NCBI GenBank assembly: GCA_024401115.1
Contig: JAKSLP010000030.1
Location: 1 to 38,030 of the forward strand
Reading direction: 5' to 3'
Source: Bacteroidaceae bacterium
Lineage (GTDB): Bacteria; Bacteroidota; Bacteroidia; Bacteroidales; Bacteroidaceae
DNA length: 38,030 bases
This document shows, piece after piece, positions 35,073 through 38,030 of this stretch. The notes under the pieces are model-generated. The model was not told where the DNA came from, did no database searches, and saw only the letters and a list, made by a program, of their open reading frames with translations. Numbering within the stretch: the first letter of the stretch is position 1; each line of letters opens with the position of its first letter. The position numbers and the translations under genes were made by a program.

Positions 35073-36374
35073 ATGGAAATAGATGCCTTATATAGACTGT
35101 TCCTGCAGCATCCGGTGGTAACAACCGATAGCCGTGACTGTCCGCAGGATTCAATATTTTTCGCACTGAAAGGTGAGTCTTTCAATGGTAATAAATTTGC
35201 AGAGAAAGCCTTGGAGGCCGGTTGCTCGTATGCTGTGGTGGATGAGGCTGAATATGCCGTTCCGGGCAATGACCGCCTGATATTGGTGGATGATTGTCTG
35301 ACTGCCTTGCAGCAATTGGCTAATTATCATCGCCGTCAGTTGAAGACTCCGATAATTGGAGTGACGGGAACCAATGGAAAAACTACGACAAAGGAATTGA
35401 TTTCTACCGTGTTGATGCAGAAATACAAGGTTCTGTATACTCAGGGAAATTTCAATAATCATATTGGTGTGCCAAAGACCTTGCTGCGCCTCACAGACGA
35501 GCATGAGCTGGCTGTGGTGGAGATGGGTGCCAATCATCCGGGCGAGATTAAGACCTTGGTGAATATTGTGGAACCGAATTGCGGCATCATTACCAATGTG
35601 GGTAAGGCGCATCTGGAGGGCTTCGGTTCGTTTGAGGGCGTTATTAAAACAAAGGGTGAACTGTATGATTTTTTGCGTACCCGTAAGGATAGCCGTGTGT
35701 TTATCCATCGCGATAATCCTTATCTGAATGGCATTGCACAGGGACTGAATTTGGTGTCTTATGGCTCGACTACTGAAGAACTTCAGGCAGTCAACGGCGA
35801 GGTCATCGAGTGTGCTCCTTATCTGACTTTCCGCTGGAGAATGGGACAGGGCGAATGGCATCGCGTAGAAACTCATCTAATTGGTTCTTACAATATTGAC
35901 AATATGTTGGCTGCTGCTGCCATTGGCCTGTATTTTGGCGTTTCACCCGAGCAGATTGATGCGGCTTTGGCGGGATATATCCCTCAGAACAACCGCTCGC
36001 AGCTGGAGGTTACTGAGCGTAATCATCTGATTATTGATGCCTATAATGCCAATCCTACCAGCATGATGGCTGCCTTGAAGAATTTCCGGGAGATGAAGGT
36101 GGAACGTAAGTTCGCTCTTTTGGGCGATATGCGTGAATTGGGTGCTGGCAGTGTGGAAGAGCATCAGAAAGTAGTGGATTACTTAAACGAGAGTGATTTC
36201 GAGCAGGTTTGGCTGGTAGGCGCAGAGTTTGCCAAGACCCAGCATGCGTACCGTTCTTTTACCAATGTGGATGAGGTAAATGCGGCATTGGATGCCGAAC
36301 AGCCTTCTGGCTATTATGTGTTGGTAAAGGGTTCGAATGGCATTAAACTGTTTCAAACTGTATCTCACTTGTAA
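35073..36374 (+). CDS. murF: UDP-N-acetylmuramoyl-tripeptide--D-alanyl-D-alanine ligase
   Basis: Last cytoplasmic step of peptidoglycan precursor synthesis: ATP-dependent addition of the D-Ala-D-Ala made by Ddl (12830-13807). 433 residues with the three Mur-ligase domains: substrate domain (about 1-92), central ATPase with P-loop GVTGTNGKTTT (96-106) and VEMGANHPGEI, and the C-terminal domain with IIDAYNANPTSM and ALLGDMRELG. Here it is separate from the mraY-murD-ftsW cluster. It is followed 11 nt later by serB. Confidence 0.96.
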   Translation: MEIDALYRLFLQHPVVTTDSRDCPQDSIFFALKGESFNGNKFAEKALEAGCSYAVVDEAEYAVPGNDRLILVDDCLTALQQLANYHRRQLKTPIIGVTGTNGKTTTKELISTVLMQKYKVLYTQGNFNNHIGVPKTLLRLTDEHELAVVEMGANHPGEIKTLVNIVEPNCGIITNVGKAHLEGFGSFEGVIKTKGELYDFLRTRKDSRVFIHRDNPYLNGIAQGLNLVSYGSTTEELQAVNGEVIECAPYLTFRWRMGQGEWHRVETHLIGSYNIDNMLAAAAIGLYFGVSPEQIDAALAGYIPQNNRSQLEVTERNHLIIDAYNANPTSMMAALKNFREMKVERKFALLGDMRELGAGSVEEHQKVVDYLNESDFEQVWLVGAEFAKTQHAYRSFTNVDEVNAALDAEQPSGYYVLVKGSNGIKLFQTVSHL

Positions 36375-36385
36375 CCGGTTTCATT

Positions 36386-37609
36386 ATGGAGAATGAAGAG
36401 TTGATTCTGATGCGCATTACTGGCGAGGACCGTCCGGGTCTGACTGCCAGCTTGATGGGTATCTTGGCTAAATACGATGCCAATGTTCTGGACATTGGTC
36501 AGGCTGATATTCATAATACCTTGTCATTGGGTATTTTGATAAAGGTGAACGAGAAGAATAGCGGTAATGTGATGAAGCATGTGCTGTTTAAATCGTCGGA
36601 ACTGAATGTGAATGTGCGTTTTATCCCAGTGTCTGTTGAGGATTATAATGCTTGGGTGAGTCGCCAGGGTAAGAACCGGTATATCCTTACTGTCTTAGGT
36701 CGCCGTTTGGAAGCCCGCCAGTTGGAGGCTATTTCCGGACTGATTGCAGATCAGGGCTTGAATATTGACGCGATTCGCCGTCTTAGCGGTCGCCCTCCTT
36801 TGGAATATGATTCTCACGAGAACACCCGTGCCTGTTGTGAATTCTCGGTGCGCGGAACGCCTCGCGACCGTCATGAACTGCAGCGCCGGTTGATGGAGAT
36901 TTCCTCTGAGATGGAGATGGACTGTTCGTTCCAGCTGGATAACATGTACCGCCGTATGCGCCGGCTGATCTGTTTCGATATGGATTCTACGCTGATTCAG
37001 ACAGAATGCATCGATGAACTGGCGATACGTGCCGGAGTGGGTGATGAGGTGAAGGCCATTACGGAGAGTGCCATGCGTGGTGAGATAGATTTTAAGGAGA
37101 GTTTCACTCGTCGTGTGGCATTGCTTAAGGGGTTGGATGTAAGCGTTATGCGCGAGATTGCCGAGAATATGCCAATCACTGAGGGTGTGGACCGATTGAT
37201 GTTCGTGCTGAAGAAGTACGGCTATAAGATTGCTATTTTAAGTGGTGGATTTACCTTCTTTGGAGAATATCTTCAGCGTAAATTCGGTATTGATTATGTG
37301 TATGCCAATGAATTGGAGGTGGATGATAATGGTAAACTTACCGGGCATTATGTAGGTGAAGTGGTAGATGGCAAACGTAAGGCAGAACTCCTTCGCCTGA
37401 TTGCCCAGGTGGAGAAGGTTGATTTGGCCCAGACCATTGCCGTGGGTGATGGAGCAAATGATCTCCCTATGCTCTCCCTTGCTGGATTGGGAATTGCTTT
37501 CCACGCAAAACCGCGTGTGGTAGCCAATGCCAAGCAGAGCATCAACACTATTGGTTTGGATGGTGTGCTGTATTTCTTGGGATTCAAAGATTCTTATTTG
37601 GATATTTGA
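36386..37609 (+). CDS. serB: Phosphoserine phosphatase with N-terminal ACT domains
   Basis: Dephosphorylates O-phospho-L-serine, the last step of serine synthesis. 407 residues. Two ACT-like regulatory domains (about 6-85, starting LMRITGEDRPGLTASLMG; and about 98-180) precede a HAD domain. HAD motifs: CFDMDSTLIQTECIDELA (nucleophile Asp198, acid Asp200), ILSGGFTFFGE (Ser286 region), the Lys of GKRKAEL, and VGDGANDLPML. ACT domains suggest feedback by serine. It is probably co-transcribed with murF. It is followed by non-coding DNA and the rRNA promoter. Confidence 0.96.
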   Translation: MENEELILMRITGEDRPGLTASLMGILAKYDANVLDIGQADIHNTLSLGILIKVNEKNSGNVMKHVLFKSSELNVNVRFIPVSVEDYNAWVSRQGKNRYILTVLGRRLEARQLEAISGLIADQGLNIDAIRRLSGRPPLEYDSHENTRACCEFSVRGTPRDRHELQRRLMEISSEMEMDCSFQLDNMYRRMRRLICFDMDSTLIQTECIDELAIRAGVGDEVKAITESAMRGEIDFKESFTRRVALLKGLDVSVMREIAENMPITEGVDRLMFVLKKYGYKIAILSGGFTFFGEYLQRKFGIDYVYANELEVDDNGKLTGHYVGEVVDGKRKAELLRLIAQVEKVDLAQTIAVGDGANDLPMLSLAGLGIAFHAKPRVVANAKQSINTIGLDGVLYFLGFKDSYLDI

Positions 37610-37752
37610 TTCTAAGTCTTTGCTGTTTCCGGCAGTATCACGAATCCGACACAAAGCCTGTTTCTTTATATATTAATATAAGGAGTGGTTCTTGATTTTA
37701 GTCATGAAAGAATAATTTTTGGGTAAAAACTGCATATTTTTCTTGTGATATG

Positions 37753-37783
37753 CTTGCAGATTCAAAAATTTGGCGTACCTTTG
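37753..37783 (+). promoter_or_regulatory. Promoter of an rRNA operon
   Basis: CTTG (37753-37756, one base off TTTG), 19-nt spacer, TACCTTTG (37776-37783, exact). The sequence downstream lacks coding capacity and has the character of a Bacteroidales rRNA leader. Confidence 0.7.
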
Positions 37784-37986
37784 CACTCGCTTTCCGGAAC
37801 GAACGGTAAAGCAACAAAAGATAAGCGATCTTTGATAGACTGAGAAAAACAAACAGAAGTAGTACAAGAGCAAGTCCTACGAAAGTAGGATTTGGGTAAA
37901 AGATACGAACCGTCAATTAAAATAATAATTGAACATTCGGACTTCATCCTAAGAACAGACAAACAATCGCAATCTTGATATTTTAC
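37784..37986 (+). ncRNA. rRNA operon leader (precursor 5' region)
   Basis: About 200 nt of untranslated leader. GATCTTTGATAGACTGAG (from about 37828) is boxA-like. A hairpin TCCTAC-GAAA-GTAGGA (37875-37890) has a GNRA tetraloop, and TCAATTA/TAATTGA near 37914-37936 can pair. The end AATCGCAATCTTGATATTTT closely resembles the sequence directly before 16S in Bacteroides/Prevotella, as far as I recall. Function: antitermination and processing of the transcript. Confidence 0.6.
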
Positions 37987-38030
37987 AATTCGAGGATAAG
38001 CGAGAGGAGAGCAAGCTTGCTTGCTATCCC
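37987..38030 (+). rRNA. Possible start of 16S rRNA (partial, 5' segment apparently missing)
   Basis: TCGAG followed by a purine-rich stretch and the hairpin AGCAAG-CUUG-CUUGCU (38008-38023). This looks like 16S helix 6 (V1), which is capped by CUUG in E. coli too. The universal AGAGTTTGATCCTGG near the 16S 5' end is not present before it. Either this is still leader sequence, or about 60 nt have been lost in assembly or in the genome. Confidence 0.35.

Overview
The window reads as a chromosomal segment of a Bacteroidales bacterium (Prevotella/Bacteroides-like). The evidence is repeated matches to the Bacteroidetes promoter form (TTTG, 19-21 nt, TAnnTTTG), the arg cluster with an atypical carbamoyltransferase and a GNAT acyltransferase, STN-type TonB receptors with a DUF4249 lipoprotein, a NigD-like lipoprotein, and short AT-rich leaders mostly without Shine-Dalgarno sequences. 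The exact genus cannot be settled by reading alone.

Layout. 1-4443 (minus): arginine operon argR, GNAT N-acylglutamate synthase candidate, argG, argC, argD; argD runs off the left edge. 4444-4623 is a divergent promoter region. 4624-7916 (plus): proB-proA-argF', so proline and arginine synthesis from glutamate sit back to back. 7960-10374 (minus): a TonB-dependent receptor with its own weak promoter. 10454-15610 (minus): a tightly overlapping operon PASTA protein - rluD - ddl - PlsC/PlsB-like acyltransferase - NigD-like lipoprotein - LuxR-type regulator with a degenerate receiver. 15701-16621: rpmH and efp, divergent, with textbook promoters. 16731-19558 (plus): glycosyltransferase - radC - DUF59/SufT-like - lpxH. 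19596-22077: two paralogous secreted CE1-type esterases transcribed divergently from a 97-bp region. 22130-23002: a divergent-family signal peptidase I.

23003-24411 is the strangest stretch. It is about 1.4 kb of mostly non-coding DNA filled with inverted repeats, tandem repeats and palindromes, and it contains a decayed C-terminal fragment of an AAA-ATPase-like/PD-(D/E)XK protein. It is followed by a G+C-richer four-gene outer-membrane operon at 24412-30613 (minus): secreted protein of unknown function, STN-TonB receptor with a single-base frameshift, DUF4249 lipoprotein, and an MG2 protein ending in a barrel-less plug-like domain. 31070-34969 (minus): folP-cdaA and pta-ackA, the last two separated by a heptamer tandem repeat. 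35073-37609 (plus): murF and ACT-containing serB. The window ends in an rRNA-operon promoter and leader. The last 40 nt resemble 16S helix 6, but the expected 16S 5' end is missing.

The most noteworthy items are the hairpin/repeat island around the ATPase remnant, the Ser at the acyl-specificity position of the ornithine carbamoyltransferase, the MG2-plug/DUF4249/TonB receptor operon, the NigD-LuxR-receptor module, and the odd 16S junction at the right edge. No complete mobile element, CRISPR array or tRNA was seen.
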